11,302 nt of DNA from JBLHOS01 sp047623825. Its GTDB lineage: Bacteria; Pseudomonadota; Alphaproteobacteria; Rhodobacterales; Rhodobacteraceae. Position numbers and translations under genes: made by a program. Where the stretch lies: contig JBLHOS010000093.1 of assembly GCA_047623825.1 (NCBI GenBank), positions 1 to 11,302 on the forward strand, written 5' to 3'. Below the pieces are notes generated by a model. The model did no database searches. It had not been told where the DNA came from and saw nothing but the letters and a program-made list of their open reading frames with translations. Positions 1 through 6,751 of this stretch are shown one piece after another. Within the stretch, counting starts at the first letter, position 1, and every line of letters starts with the position of its first letter.

Positions 1-658
1 GCGTGGCCGCAGCGAACGGCATTCCGCCGTATAGACCGATGCCGGGGCGAACCAGATCAAAATGGAATTGCGGTCCCAGTAAGATCCCGCCGGTGGCCGC
101 CAAGGAACGCTGCACACCAAGCCCCTGGGTCATTTCCCCAAAGCTGAGTAATTGCGCGGTATTCTGCTGGTGCGCCGGTGTATCAGCGCAGGCAAGATGG
201 CTCATCACCAAGGATAATGGGCCACTTTCCAAATCAGAGCGCAGCGCGGACCAGTCGCGCGGCTCCATCCCCAGACGATTCATGCCTGTATCAAGTTGAA
301 CCCCATAGGCGCGTCCGGGAAGGGCGGTTTTGTGCCGCGCAACCTGTTCGCCGCTGTTTAGCATTGGGATCAGATCAGACTGCGCGATGGCCTCGGTAGT
401 ACCCGCCATATGCCCGGAGAATATATTGATCTTGGGACCGGGCCCAAGGGCGCGGCGCAACACGACGCCTTCCTCGACTACGGCGACAAAAAACTGCTGG
501 GCACCGGCGCGAGCAAGGGCTGTTGCGACCTCTGCCAATCCCAACCCATACCCATCCGCCTTGACCACGGCCGCAGTTTCGGCAGAGCCCATAGCATTCA
601 ATGCGCACCAATTGGCGACAATCGCATCCAGATCAATATCAAGTGTCCCAGTTCCCAT
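1..658 (-). CDS. alr: Alanine racemase, 3' end cut by the window edge
   Basis: PLP-dependent enzyme that interconverts L- and D-alanine in the cytoplasm, supplying D-Ala for peptidoglycan. The first 219 residues of a protein usually about 350 to 370 long are present; the C-terminal domain lies beyond the left edge. Family landmarks seen in order are VVKADGYGLG at residues 31-40 (Lys33 is the PLP Schiff-base lysine, Tyr37 in the usual place), LDTGMNRLG at 122-130 with the substrate-binding Arg128, SHLACAD at 152-158, and RPGIGLYGG at 204-212 with the Arg that contacts the PLP pyridine nitrogen. The ATG at 658 is the only ATG between the upstream in-frame stop (692-694) and the first conserved residues, so the start is fairly secure. 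A 5' neighbour on the same strand is the oxygenase remnant that ends 40 bases upstream; dnaB lies beyond it. Confidence 0.93.
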   Translation of the reverse strand, partial: MGTGTLDIDLDAIVANWCALNAMGSAETAAVVKADGYGLGLAEVATALARAGAQQFFVAVVEEGVVLRRALGPGPKINIFSGHMAGTTEAIAQSDLIPMLNSGEQVARHKTALPGRAYGVQLDTGMNRLGMEPRDWSALRSDLESGPLSLVMSHLACADTPAHQQNTAQLLSFGEMTQGLGVQRSLAATGGILLGPQFHFDLVRPGIGLYGGMPFAAAT

Positions 659-698
659 AGCCGAGATGTGTCGGGTTCCGGGGCCAAAGGGTCAAGCG

Positions 699-1087
699 CT
701 AATCGTCATCTGGCGCGTTGCGTGCAACCTTGTGGGTGTCATATCCGGCCTCAAGCTCTGCTTGCAAAAACGCGCCGAACTGAATTGGTGAAAATTTGGG
801 CTTACCGGTGCCGGGCAAGGGCTGGATCACGATGTGAACATGCGGATCGAAAAAGAATGGGCAGGAAAACCGTGCCCGCCCTGATCTGTTGATGACCCTG
901 TGCGGCGTCGACAACCGTCGCACATTGAACATTCGGTGCAGCATATCGCCAGCATTGGCCACAAACGCATTTTCGCGGGCCAATGCCCTACTATCGCTCA
1001 AACTGCGCGCAACGCTTGGCGCTGTGACGTTCCAGCACAACCAAATGGATGACATGCTGTGTCGTATGAGACCGTACAAGGCAGCTC
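699..1087 (-). pseudogene. C-terminal remnant of a 2-oxoglutarate/Fe(II) dioxygenase (isopenicillin N synthase-like)
   Basis: The open frame (stop at 699-701, upstream in-frame stop at 1086-1088) encodes about 126 residues. Roughly from residue 36 it looks like the end of an isopenicillin N synthase-type oxygenase: an AFVANAGDML-type strand at 38-47, STPHRVINRSGR at 57-68 holding the distal iron-ligand His60, then Arg70-x-Ser72, the usual 2-oxoglutarate-binding RxS pair, then a PFFFDP strand. The family is normally about 300 to 340 residues and needs an N-terminal half plus an HxD motif; neither is present in this frame. The N-terminal 35 residues do not resemble the family, and the only initiators are a TTG (1079) or an internal ATG. 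There is no room for the missing part because dnaB ends at 1120. A second minus-strand frame just upstream reads Ser-His-Thr-Thr, possibly a decayed HxD region. It is most likely a non-functional relic; expression as a short protein cannot be excluded. Confidence 0.72.
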
Positions 1088-1095
1088 ATGCTGCC
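1080..1095 (-). terminator. Small hairpin just after dnaB, weak terminator candidate
   Basis: A perfect 6-bp inverted repeat, GGCAGC with loop ATGA and GCTGCC on the minus strand, begins 25 bases after the dnaB stop. No run of T follows, so it does not meet the usual rho-independent pattern; it may only stabilise the dnaB mRNA end. Confidence 0.25.
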
Positions 1096-1119
1096 GAGTA
1101 TGTTTCTGTTAAGCCGCGA

Positions 1120-2616
1120 TCAAAAGCCGCGTTCGCTTTCGGTTTGCCACGGCTTGACCAGATTGCTGAATTTGGTGAACCGACCCTCAAAGCTTAGATC
1201 GAATGACCCAACAGGGCCGTGACGCTGCTTGCCGATGATCACCTCGGCCTTGCCATGCAGGCTTTCCATTTCCTGCTGCCATGTGCTCATCGCGTCTAGT
1301 TTGTCCTCAGACGGTTTCTCACGCTCTTTGTAATACTCACCGCGGTAGACAAACATCACGACGTCTGCGTCTTGCTCAATTGAGCCGGACTCGCGCAGAT
1401 CGCTTAGCTGGGGGCGTTTGTCTTCTCGGCTCTCAACCTGACGGCTTAGCTGCGACAATGCGATCACCGGGATGTTCAGCTCTTTGGCAATCGCCTTCAG
1501 GCCTTGGGTGATCTCTGAGACCTCATTGACCCGGCTGTCTTTGGCAGTCGCGGGGCGCACCAGCTGCAAATAGTCGATGATCAACAGATCCAAACCTTGG
1601 GGGGAGCGTTTGAGTCGCCGGGCGCGTGCGGCCAACTGGCTGATCGGCAGGGCAGGCGTGTCATCGATATAAAGTGGGCAGCTTTCAAGATCTTGGGCTG
1701 CGCGCAGATAGCGCTGGAACTCCGCCTCATTCAGATCACCCTTGCGGATCAGTTCAGAGGGGACTTCGGCGGCCTCTGACAAGATCCGTTGGGCAAGCTG
1801 TGCGGCCGACATCTCAAGCGAGAAGAACCCGACAGTGCCGCCCTCAACCGCACCCGCAGAGCCGTCGGCTTTTGCGCCCTTTTTGAACGCTTTGGCGACA
1901 TTGAACGCAATGTTGGTCGCAAGGGATGTTTTGCCCATTGAGGGGCGACCTGCGAGGATCAAAAGGTCGGAATTGTGCAAACCACCCAGCATTTTATCCA
2001 TATCGGCCAGACCGGTTGAAATACCTGCCAGGCCACCACCGCGATTATAAGCGGCATTGGCGATATTCACCGCGTCAGTCAGCGCGCGCAGGAAGCTTTG
2101 AAATCCCTTAGATGCGGTTCCTGCACTAGCTAAATGAAACAGCTTGGCTTCGGCCTCAACGATTTGGTCATCTGGCGACATGTCATCGCGCACGGTCTGG
2201 GCGCTGTCGGCGATCTGGCGGCCCAGATCGATCAGGTTCCGGCGCAGCGCCAGATCATGGATCAACTGGGCATAATCGCGCGCCGCTGAGGTTGCGATGG
2301 CGCTAAGTTGCAATCGTAACAGATATTCCGCACCGCCGAGTTCGCGTAGACCTGCGTGATCGGACATAAAGTTTTTCAACGTGGTGGCATCGGTCTGCAT
2401 GCCTTTGACAATCCGCGAGGACGCCAACGCAAAAATCTCGGCATGAACAGGGTCATAAAAATGGTCAGGCTTTACCAGATCATCGACACGGTCCAGCACA
2501 TCATTGGACGACAGGATCGCCCCCAAAAGTTGCTGTTCGGCTTCGATGTTATGGGGCAATTCCAGACTATCTTGTGTCGGTAGTCCGGCCTGCCCAACTG
2601 GTATGATTGAGTTCAT
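1120..2616 (-). CDS. dnaB: Replicative DNA helicase DnaB
   Basis: Hexameric 5'-3' helicase that unwinds DNA at the replication fork and recruits primase. The 498 residues have the usual two-domain layout. The N-terminal DnaB domain covers about 17-120 (starting LPHNIEAEQQLLGAIL), with a linker to about 195. The RecA-like C-terminal domain has Walker A GRPSMGKTS at 223-231, FFSLEMS at 264-270, Walker B LLIIDYLQL at 344-352, SQLSRQVESR at 388-397, and LRESGSIEQDADVV at 407-420, followed by the arginine-containing FVYR. An insertion of about 20 residues rich in Lys, Gly and Ala (242-260) separates the Walker A helix from the next strand. The ATG at 2616 has a weak GGGA about seven bases upstream and precedes the conserved N-terminus. 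It appears to have its own promoter, since a terminator-like element follows pyrE. Confidence 0.98.
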   Translation of the reverse strand: MNSIIPVGQAGLPTQDSLELPHNIEAEQQLLGAILSSNDVLDRVDDLVKPDHFYDPVHAEIFALASSRIVKGMQTDATTLKNFMSDHAGLRELGGAEYLLRLQLSAIATSAARDYAQLIHDLALRRNLIDLGRQIADSAQTVRDDMSPDDQIVEAEAKLFHLASAGTASKGFQSFLRALTDAVNIANAAYNRGGGLAGISTGLADMDKMLGGLHNSDLLILAGRPSMGKTSLATNIAFNVAKAFKKGAKADGSAGAVEGGTVGFFSLEMSAAQLAQRILSEAAEVPSELIRKGDLNEAEFQRYLRAAQDLESCPLYIDDTPALPISQLAARARRLKRSPQGLDLLIIDYLQLVRPATAKDSRVNEVSEITQGLKAIAKELNIPVIALSQLSRQVESREDKRPQLSDLRESGSIEQDADVVMFVYRGEYYKEREKPSEDKLDAMSTWQQEMESLHGKAEVIIGKQRHGPVGSFDLSFEGRFTKFSNLVKPWQTESERGF

Positions 2617-2675
2617 TTTATGTCCCGGCTGTCGTGCGTCTATCCAAGCCAGTAGCCCTAAAGCGTTCGCCCTGC

Positions 2676-2723
2676 GGATGGCAATCTGGATAAGCTGTGG
2701 ATAGTCGGTGGATGGTTTTGGAT
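2676..2723 (-). promoter_or_regulatory. Helically phased GGAT array with two DnaA-box-like 9-mers, upstream of dnaB
   Basis: Five plus-strand GGAT (minus-strand ATCC) tetramers start at 2676, 2688, 2699, 2710 and 2720, that is at steps of 12, 11, 11 and 10 bases, close to one helical turn each. Two of them sit in 9-mers one mismatch from the DnaA-box consensus TTATCCACA: minus-strand TTATCCAGA at 2685-2693 and CTATCCACA at 2696-2704, separated by two bases. The array lies 60 to 107 bases before the dnaB start and downstream of the best promoter candidate. DnaA binding is an inference from the 9-mers. Confidence 0.45.
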
Positions 2724-2729
2724 GGCCAC

Positions 2730-2759
2730 ATATTGCAGCAGAACAGTGTCACGGGTCAA
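2730..2759 (-). promoter_or_regulatory. dnaB: Candidate sigma70-type promoter for dnaB
   Basis: On the minus strand a TTGACC box (2754-2759) is followed after 18 bases by CAATAT (2730-2735). The -35 box matches five of six consensus positions and the -10 box only three. Transcription would start inside the GGAT array, which would therefore overlap the start point and leader. Confidence 0.33.
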
Positions 2760-2788
2760 GATATGGGGGATCGTATGCCAGTCGCGAT

Positions 2789-2830
2789 AAAAAAAGATCT
2801 GCACTGCGCGGGGTTGCCCTATGGGTAACC
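2789..2830 (-). terminator. Terminator-like element after pyrE
   Basis: Four bases after the pyrE stop the minus strand has an 8-bp inverted repeat, GGTTACCC, loop ATA, GGGCAACC (2812-2830), with a single A/C mismatch. Sixteen bases further on is a run of seven T (2789-2795). The gap between stem and T run is longer than in a standard intrinsic terminator, so efficiency is uncertain. On the plus strand the same stem pairs fully with one G-U. Confidence 0.42.
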
Positions 2831-2834
2831 GTCG

Positions 2835-3509
2835 CTATAGGCGCGCGGCCCGCCACGCCTGTGGGTCAGTTAAGAATCGCTCAACCTCATCCAAGGTGGC
2901 AGTATCAAAATCTTCGGCCCTGCGGGCTTCGGCCAGAACATCATGCCAAGTGCACAGGTAATGCAGTGTCACGCCATGCGCGGTTAACGTCGGGATTGTG
3001 TCGGGAAAAATACCGTAATAAAAAATCACCGCCGTATGGCCGCACTGGGCACCGGTCTTGCGGATCGCATCGACGAATTTCAACTTTGAGCCGCCATCGG
3101 TGGTCAGATCTTCAACCAGCAAGACCCGCTCACCTTCGCGCATCTCACCCTCTATCTGGGCGTCGCGACCATAGCCTTTGGGCTTCTTGCGCACATACGA
3201 CATTGGCAGCGCCATACGCTCTGCGACAAGGGCGGCAAACGGAATACCAGCTGTTTCGCCGCCAGCGATGTTGTCAAACGCCTCAAGCCCGGCGTTGCGC
3301 ATCACCGTGCAGGTCAGAAAATCCATCAGGTTGGAGCGGATCCGCGGATAAGAGATCAGTTTACGGCAATCAATATAGGCCGGCGATTGCAGACCAGAGG
3401 CCAGCGTGAATGGCTCAACCGCGTTGAAATGGACTGCCTTGATGTCAAGCAACATCCGGGCTGTCAGCTGGGCCATAGTCGCGGGATCGGGGTACGAGCT
3501 GGGGATCAT
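2835..3509 (-). CDS. pyrE: Orotate phosphoribosyltransferase PyrE
   Basis: Transfers the ribose-phosphate of PRPP to orotate, giving OMP, the fifth step of de novo pyrimidine synthesis, in the cytoplasm. The 224-residue protein shows the type I phosphoribosyltransferase signature VLLVEDLTTDGGS at about 129-141 (the acidic pair and TTDGGS loop bind PRPP) and the lysine/arginine catalytic loop VRKKPKGYGR at 106-115. FTLASGLQSPAYIDCRK near residue 34 is the usual N-terminal PRTase region. The frame stays open up to 3614, inside pyrC, but the ATG at 3509 is preferred: it gives the length usual for this lineage, is preceded by AAGAGA, and begins with MIPSSYPDP followed immediately by conserved sequence. 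It follows pyrC by 64 bases and is probably co-transcribed with it. Confidence 0.96.
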   Translation of the reverse strand: MIPSSYPDPATMAQLTARMLLDIKAVHFNAVEPFTLASGLQSPAYIDCRKLISYPRIRSNLMDFLTCTVMRNAGLEAFDNIAGGETAGIPFAALVAERMALPMSYVRKKPKGYGRDAQIEGEMREGERVLLVEDLTTDGGSKLKFVDAIRKTGAQCGHTAVIFYYGIFPDTIPTLTAHGVTLHYLCTWHDVLAEARRAEDFDTATLDEVERFLTDPQAWRAARL

Positions 3510-3573
3510 GATGCAGGTCTCTTGTGGCAGGCCGGGGATGCCTCCGGCGGGGATATTTAGGGAATAAGGAAGA

Positions 3574-4617
3574 TCAGGGGCTGACCGACCAATAGAGCGG
3601 ATGACCTGGGTCAAAGACGGTGACCGGGCCCTCGGCGCTGTTGATTTTTGCAGGGTAGGATATGGGCGTGTCGTGTTTTGTCAGTGTGATCGTCGCGTCA
3701 TTAACTGGCAGGCCGTAATGGGCCGGGCCGCTGAGTGAGGCGAACGCTTCGAGTTGGTCAAGTGCGCCTTCTTGCTCAAACACATGCGCAAGGCACGACA
3801 TTGTGTTGGTCGCCGTAAAAACACCGGCACAGCCGCAGGCACTCTCCTTATTTGGGTCTGTATGCGGTGCGCTGTCGGTGCCCAGAAAAAAGCGCGGATC
3901 ACCGGATGTGGCGGCCGCACGAAGAGCCGCCTGATGGCTGGCGCGTTTTGCCACTGGCAGACAATAGTAATGCGGCCGGATCCCGCCTACCAACAGGTGA
4001 TTGCGGTTGATCATCAGATGATGCGTTGTGATTGTCCCGGCGATCTTGCCGGATGCCTCAGTGATATAATCTATGCCGTCCTTGGTGGTGACATGCTCTA
4101 ACGTCACGGTCAGCCCCGGTGTCGTGCGGCGCAGCGGGTCAAGCACGGTCTCTAGGAACACGGCTTCGCGGTCGAAAATATCAACCTCGGGGGTTGTGAC
4201 TTCGCCGTGAAAACACAGTGGCAGTCCGATTTCGGCCATGGTTTCCAACACAGGGCGGATCTTATCGAAATCCCGCACACCCGAAGCAGAATTGGTGGTG
4301 GCGCCTGCCGGATAAAGCTTTACCGCCTTGATCAACCCGCTGGCGTGACCGGCGGCGACATCGGCAGGGTCTGTCTGCTCTGTCAGATACAGCGTCATCA
4401 GCGGCTCAAATACCATATCGGCGGGTAGGGCCGCGCGGATACGGTCGCGGTAGGCGATGGCATCAATCACTCGCACAACGGGCGGCATCAGATTGGGCAT
4501 AATGATTGCGCGGGCAAAGTGCCGGGCGGTTTCGGGCAAGACGGCCTGCAACATTGCACCGTCGCGCAAGTGTAGGTGCCAATCGTCCGGGCGGCGTATT
4601 GTCAGGCTTTGTGTCAT
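3574..4617 (-). CDS. pyrC: Dihydroorotase PyrC (homodimeric, class II)
   Basis: Zinc amidohydrolase closing N-carbamoyl-aspartate to dihydroorotate, third step of pyrimidine synthesis. The 347-residue length equals that of the E. coli-type enzyme. The complete metal and catalytic set is visible: the DDWHLHLRDG motif with His14 and His16, Lys100 in AVKLYPAGATTNS (carboxylated bridging lysine), His137 in CFHGEV, His175 in TLEHVTT, and Asp248 in LGTDSAPH. Substrate-binding regions such as NLMPPV at 42-47 and the flexible loop near HHLMINRNH are also present. The ATG at 4617 starts directly before the conserved RRPDDWH. It is the first gene of the pyrC-pyrE pair and is divergent from the urease cluster, so its promoter must lie in 4618-4838. 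Confidence 0.97.
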   Translation of the reverse strand: MTQSLTIRRPDDWHLHLRDGAMLQAVLPETARHFARAIIMPNLMPPVVRVIDAIAYRDRIRAALPADMVFEPLMTLYLTEQTDPADVAAGHASGLIKAVKLYPAGATTNSASGVRDFDKIRPVLETMAEIGLPLCFHGEVTTPEVDIFDREAVFLETVLDPLRRTTPGLTVTLEHVTTKDGIDYITEASGKIAGTITTHHLMINRNHLLVGGIRPHYYCLPVAKRASHQAALRAAATSGDPRFFLGTDSAPHTDPNKESACGCAGVFTATNTMSCLAHVFEQEGALDQLEAFASLSGPAHYGLPVNDATITLTKHDTPISYPAKINSAEGPVTVFDPGHPLYWSVSP

Positions 4618-4838
4618 AGTTTTTAGCGCTACACGATCTGACAGGGCGGTGCCAATAGAGAACCGTCATAGGTATGCGATCTGGTGCAGGCGATAGGGTT
4701 TTCTAACTGCCTATTTTATGGGCGATTGGCATGCAAAATTAGCCTTTGTTTGCTTGGTGACTTGCTTTGGTGTGCGACTGTGAGCTTTGCCCATCGGGTG
4801 ACTTGCCTTGGAAAACGGCTGGGGCCTACGGATGGGAA
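4618..4838. promoter_or_regulatory. Divergent pyrC/ureD intergenic region
   Basis: This 221-base gap must contain the promoters of pyrC (minus) and ureD (plus). It is AT-richer than the genes around it, especially at 4698-4755. The best plus-strand candidate is TTGGCA (4726-4731), a 17-base gap, then TTTGCT (4749-4754), which is a poor -10. On the minus strand TAAAAT near 4714-4719 is a fair -10 without a convincing -35. No protein-coding gene, strong hairpin or riboswitch-like layout was seen, and no specific nitrogen-control site can be supported. Confidence 0.4.
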
Positions 4839-5666
4839 ATGTTTGATCAGCCGCATATCTCCTCATCCCTGCAACGCACCAAGGGGCGGGCGATGGTGGC
4901 ATTGGCGTTAAAGGGTGGGACGACCCGTCTGGTCGACCTGCACCAATCAGGCTCGGCCAAGGCGATGCTGCCCAAAACCCACCGCGCGATGCCAGAGGTC
5001 GTGTTTTTGAACACCGCAGGTGGGATCACAGGCGGTGATTATCTAGAATATAACGTTGATGTCGGACCCGGTGCGGCCGTTGTCGCCACAACTCAAACCG
5101 CCGAACGGGCTTACCAGTCAATCGATGGGGTTGGCCGGGTTAAGACGCAACTGCGCGTTGGAGCAGGTGGTACGCTGTTGTGGGTGCCCCAAGAGGTGAT
5201 TTTGTTTCAACAGTCCGCGTTGGAGCGCGAGACAACTGTTGAGATGGCTGCTGATGCAACTGTTCTGGTGCTGGAAAGTCTGGTTCTGGGCCGGGCCGCA
5301 ATGGGGGAGACATTGCATCAGATCCATTTGCGCGACCGCAGGTCCGTGCGACGCTGCGGGCGCTTGGTCATGATGGAGCAGGTGCGTCTGGACACATCTG
5401 ATTTGATGCGCCCAGGGCGCGCTATGCTGGACGGTGCGCGGGCTGTTGCCTCAATGACATTGTTTGCACCGGACGCTGCGGACCGGCTGGATGCGATCCG
5501 GTCGAAATTAGGCGAATTGGTGGATGTGCGCATTGCGGCGTCTGCTTGGAATGGGCGGATCAGCCTGCGGGCGATGGCCGCTGACGCCTATCCGTTGCGC
5601 TGCGCGATGGCCGCGATGATTGAAAATTTGACCGGGCAATTGTTGCCCCGTGTCTGGCAGATTTAA
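4839..5666 (+). CDS. ureD: Urease accessory protein UreD
   Basis: Scaffold protein (UreH in some organisms) that binds apo-urease and, with UreF and UreG, forms the activation complex inserting nickel and the carbamylated lysine. The 275-residue product shows the UreD core: FLNTAGGITGGD at about 56-67, TTQTAERAYQS at 84-94, the WVPQEVILFQQSALERET block, and the later LVLGRAAMGE segment. The frame opens further upstream from a TTG at 4767, but the extra 24 residues do not look like UreD. The ATG at 4839 is preceded by GGATGGGAA and gives the usual family length, so it is chosen. It heads the urease cluster; ureA starts 19 bases after its stop. Confidence 0.95.
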   Translation: MFDQPHISSSLQRTKGRAMVALALKGGTTRLVDLHQSGSAKAMLPKTHRAMPEVVFLNTAGGITGGDYLEYNVDVGPGAAVVATTQTAERAYQSIDGVGRVKTQLRVGAGGTLLWVPQEVILFQQSALERETTVEMAADATVLVLESLVLGRAAMGETLHQIHLRDRRSVRRCGRLVMMEQVRLDTSDLMRPGRAMLDGARAVASMTLFAPDAADRLDAIRSKLGELVDVRIAASAWNGRISLRAMAADAYPLRCAMAAMIENLTGQLLPRVWQI

Positions 5667-5685
5667 CGAAACAAAAGGGCGATCG

Positions 5686-5988
5686 ATGAACCTAACACCC
5701 CGAGAAAAGGACAAATTGCTGATCAGCATGGCTGCAATTGTTGCGCGCAATCGCTTGGTGCGCGGCGTCAAATTGAACCATCCCGAGGCGATCGCACTGA
5801 TTACTGATTTTATTGTGGAGGGCGCCCGCGATGGTCGATCGGTCGCCGATCTAATGCAGGCTGGGGCCCATGTGGTCGCGGCCGATCAATGTATGGACGG
5901 AATTGCCGAGATGATCCACGATGTTCAAGTTGAAGCAACCTTTCCCGATGGCACGAAACTTGTCACAGTGCATCACCCGATCCGTTGA
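5686..5988 (+). CDS. ureA: Urease gamma subunit UreA
   Basis: Smallest structural subunit of the (UreA-UreB-UreC)3 nickel urease, which hydrolyses urea to ammonia and carbamate in the cytoplasm. The 100-residue product is full length and typical: MNLTPREKDKLLI at the start, NHPEAIALITDFI at 31-43, EGARDGRSVADLM at 45-57, and the ending VEATFPDGTKLVTVHHPIR. The ATG at 5686 has AAGGG eight bases upstream; a GTG 36 bases earlier in the same frame would overlap ureD and is not needed. UreA is a separate gene here, as in most alphaproteobacteria, not fused to UreB as in Helicobacter. Confidence 0.98.
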   Translation: MNLTPREKDKLLISMAAIVARNRLVRGVKLNHPEAIALITDFIVEGARDGRSVADLMQAGAHVVAADQCMDGIAEMIHDVQVEATFPDGTKLVTVHHPIR

Positions 5989-5992
5989 TTGG

Positions 5993-6024
5993 ACGGGACA
6001 ATTGCCCGGTGGGAGACGTCCCGT
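5993..6024 (+). other. Hairpin in the ureA to membrane-protein gap
   Basis: A 7-bp perfect inverted repeat, ACGGGAC (5993-5999) and GTCCCGT (6018-6024), encloses a smaller CCC-GGT-GGG pairing. It fills most of the 63-base gap before the next start. No T run follows. It could tune mRNA stability between ureA and the following genes; this is inference. Confidence 0.3.
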
Positions 6025-6051
6025 TGGGCCAGACTATGAAGGAGTTAAGAT

Positions 6052-6345
6052 ATGCTGTTGAACCTTATTTTGGGTGCCATCGCAGGCTTCCTGACCCCGA
6101 TTGCTGAGCCTCATCTGAAAAAGATTATTGCGCAGATGGTGCCGGGGAAATTGCCTGTCGGGCATTCCGAATTTGATATGCTGACCCTGATCATCTTGCT
6201 GATGGCCGCGGCTGTTCTGATCGCATTTCTTGGCGGTGATAGTGCCGCGTTTGTGCTGCTTTTGGGCGCGCTTTTGGGGCTCTTTGGCAAGCAGGTTTAC
6301 GAGGGGATCACGGGCTCGACCGACGATGAGGATAAAGCGCCATGA
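6052..6345 (+). CDS. Small hydrophobic membrane protein within the urease cluster, function unknown
   Basis: I do not recognise a named family. The 97-residue product has a hydrophobic N-terminal stretch (2-18), a polar middle with lysines (22-35), two clear membrane segments at about 43-60 (LTLIILLMAAAVLIAFL) and 64-79, and an acidic tail (TDDEDKAP). The start is well supported by GGAG ten bases upstream of the ATG at 6052. Its stop overlaps the ureB start in an ATGA arrangement, which implies translational coupling with a urease structural subunit. Possible roles are in urea or ammonia permeation, nickel supply or membrane association of urease, but nothing in the sequence selects one. It lacks the length and segment number of UreJ/HupE or UreI proteins. 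Confidence 0.85.
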   Translation: MLLNLILGAIAGFLTPIAEPHLKKIIAQMVPGKLPVGHSEFDMLTLIILLMAAAVLIAFLGGDSAAFVLLLGALLGLFGKQVYEGITGSTDDEDKAP

Positions 6346-6650
6346 TCCCGGGCGAATACTTTGTTGTAGAGGGTGACATCACCCTGAACGCCGGGGCCGA
6401 GGCGCTGAGCTTGATGGTTTCAAATACTGGCGACCGGCCTGTGCAGGTTGGCAGCCATTACCATTTCGCTGAAACAAATGCGGCGCTGGATTTTGACAGG
6501 ACGGCTGCGCGTGGGACCCGTCTGGACATTGCCGCAGGCACGGCTGTGCGGTTTGAACCGGGCCAAACTCGCAAAGTTCAACTGGTCCCCCTCGGGGGCG
6601 CGCGGCATGTTTATGGGTTTAATCAAAACGTGATGGGCGCGCTGGATTAG
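6342..6650 (+). CDS. ureB: Urease beta subunit UreB
   Basis: Second structural subunit of the urease trimer of trimers. The 102-residue length and the motifs are typical: MIPGEYFVVEGDITLNAG at the start, VSNTGDRPVQVGSHYHFAETN at about 26-46, ALDFDRTAARGTRLDI at 48-63, GTAVRFEPGQ at 66-75 and the ending VYGFNQNVMGAL. The ATG at 6342 overlaps the stop of the upstream membrane-protein gene by four bases (ATGA), so ureB is probably translated by reinitiation. Downstream, ureC does not follow directly: a 101-base AT-rich gap and a cyclase-family gene intervene, an unusual break between ureB and ureC. Confidence 0.98.
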   Translation: MIPGEYFVVEGDITLNAGAEALSLMVSNTGDRPVQVGSHYHFAETNAALDFDRTAARGTRLDIAAGTAVRFEPGQTRKVQLVPLGGARHVYGFNQNVMGALD

Positions 6651-6706
6651 GGCGCTTTCAGAACCGATAAGCAAAGATCAGGCAGGCAATATACTGGCTC
6701 AGAACT

Positions 6707-6733
6707 ATCGTTATAACATTGAAATATAACGAT
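6707..6733. promoter_or_regulatory. Perfect 9-9-9 inverted repeat, operator-like
   Basis: ATCGTTATA (6707-6715) and TATAACGAT (6725-6733) form a perfect 9-bp dyad around a 9-base spacer, with arm centres 18 bases apart. It ends 18 bases before the start of the cyclase-family gene, just ahead of its ribosome binding site. TATAAC occurs twice (6712-6717 and 6725-6730) and could serve as a -10 box, in which case a regulator bound here would block transcription. The arms are too AT-rich for a strong RNA hairpin, which favours a protein-binding site. Confidence 0.5.
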
Positions 6734-6751
6734 TAAATTGGAGAAACAGAC

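Noticed and set aside
2708..3409. 233-codon plus-strand frame across the dnaB-pyrE gap and pyrE
   Set aside because: The product is basic and low in structure, with many Arg, Ser and His, typical of a shadow frame opposite a GC-rich gene; pyrE on the minus strand is clear.
3510..3614. N-terminal extension of PyrE overlapping pyrC
   Set aside because: The added 35 residues overlap the pyrC end and are unlike PyrE; the ATG at 3509 precedes the conserved start.
4721..4734. GG-N10-GC spacing in the ureD upstream region, as in sigma54 promoters under nitrogen control
   Set aside because: Only the GG and GC dinucleotides and a few other bases fit; the TGGCAC and TTGC cores are not there. Given the base composition this match is expected by chance.
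4767..4838. TTG-initiated 24-residue N-terminal extension of UreD
   Set aside because: The extra residues do not resemble UreD, and the ATG at 4839 has a better ribosome binding site and gives normal length.
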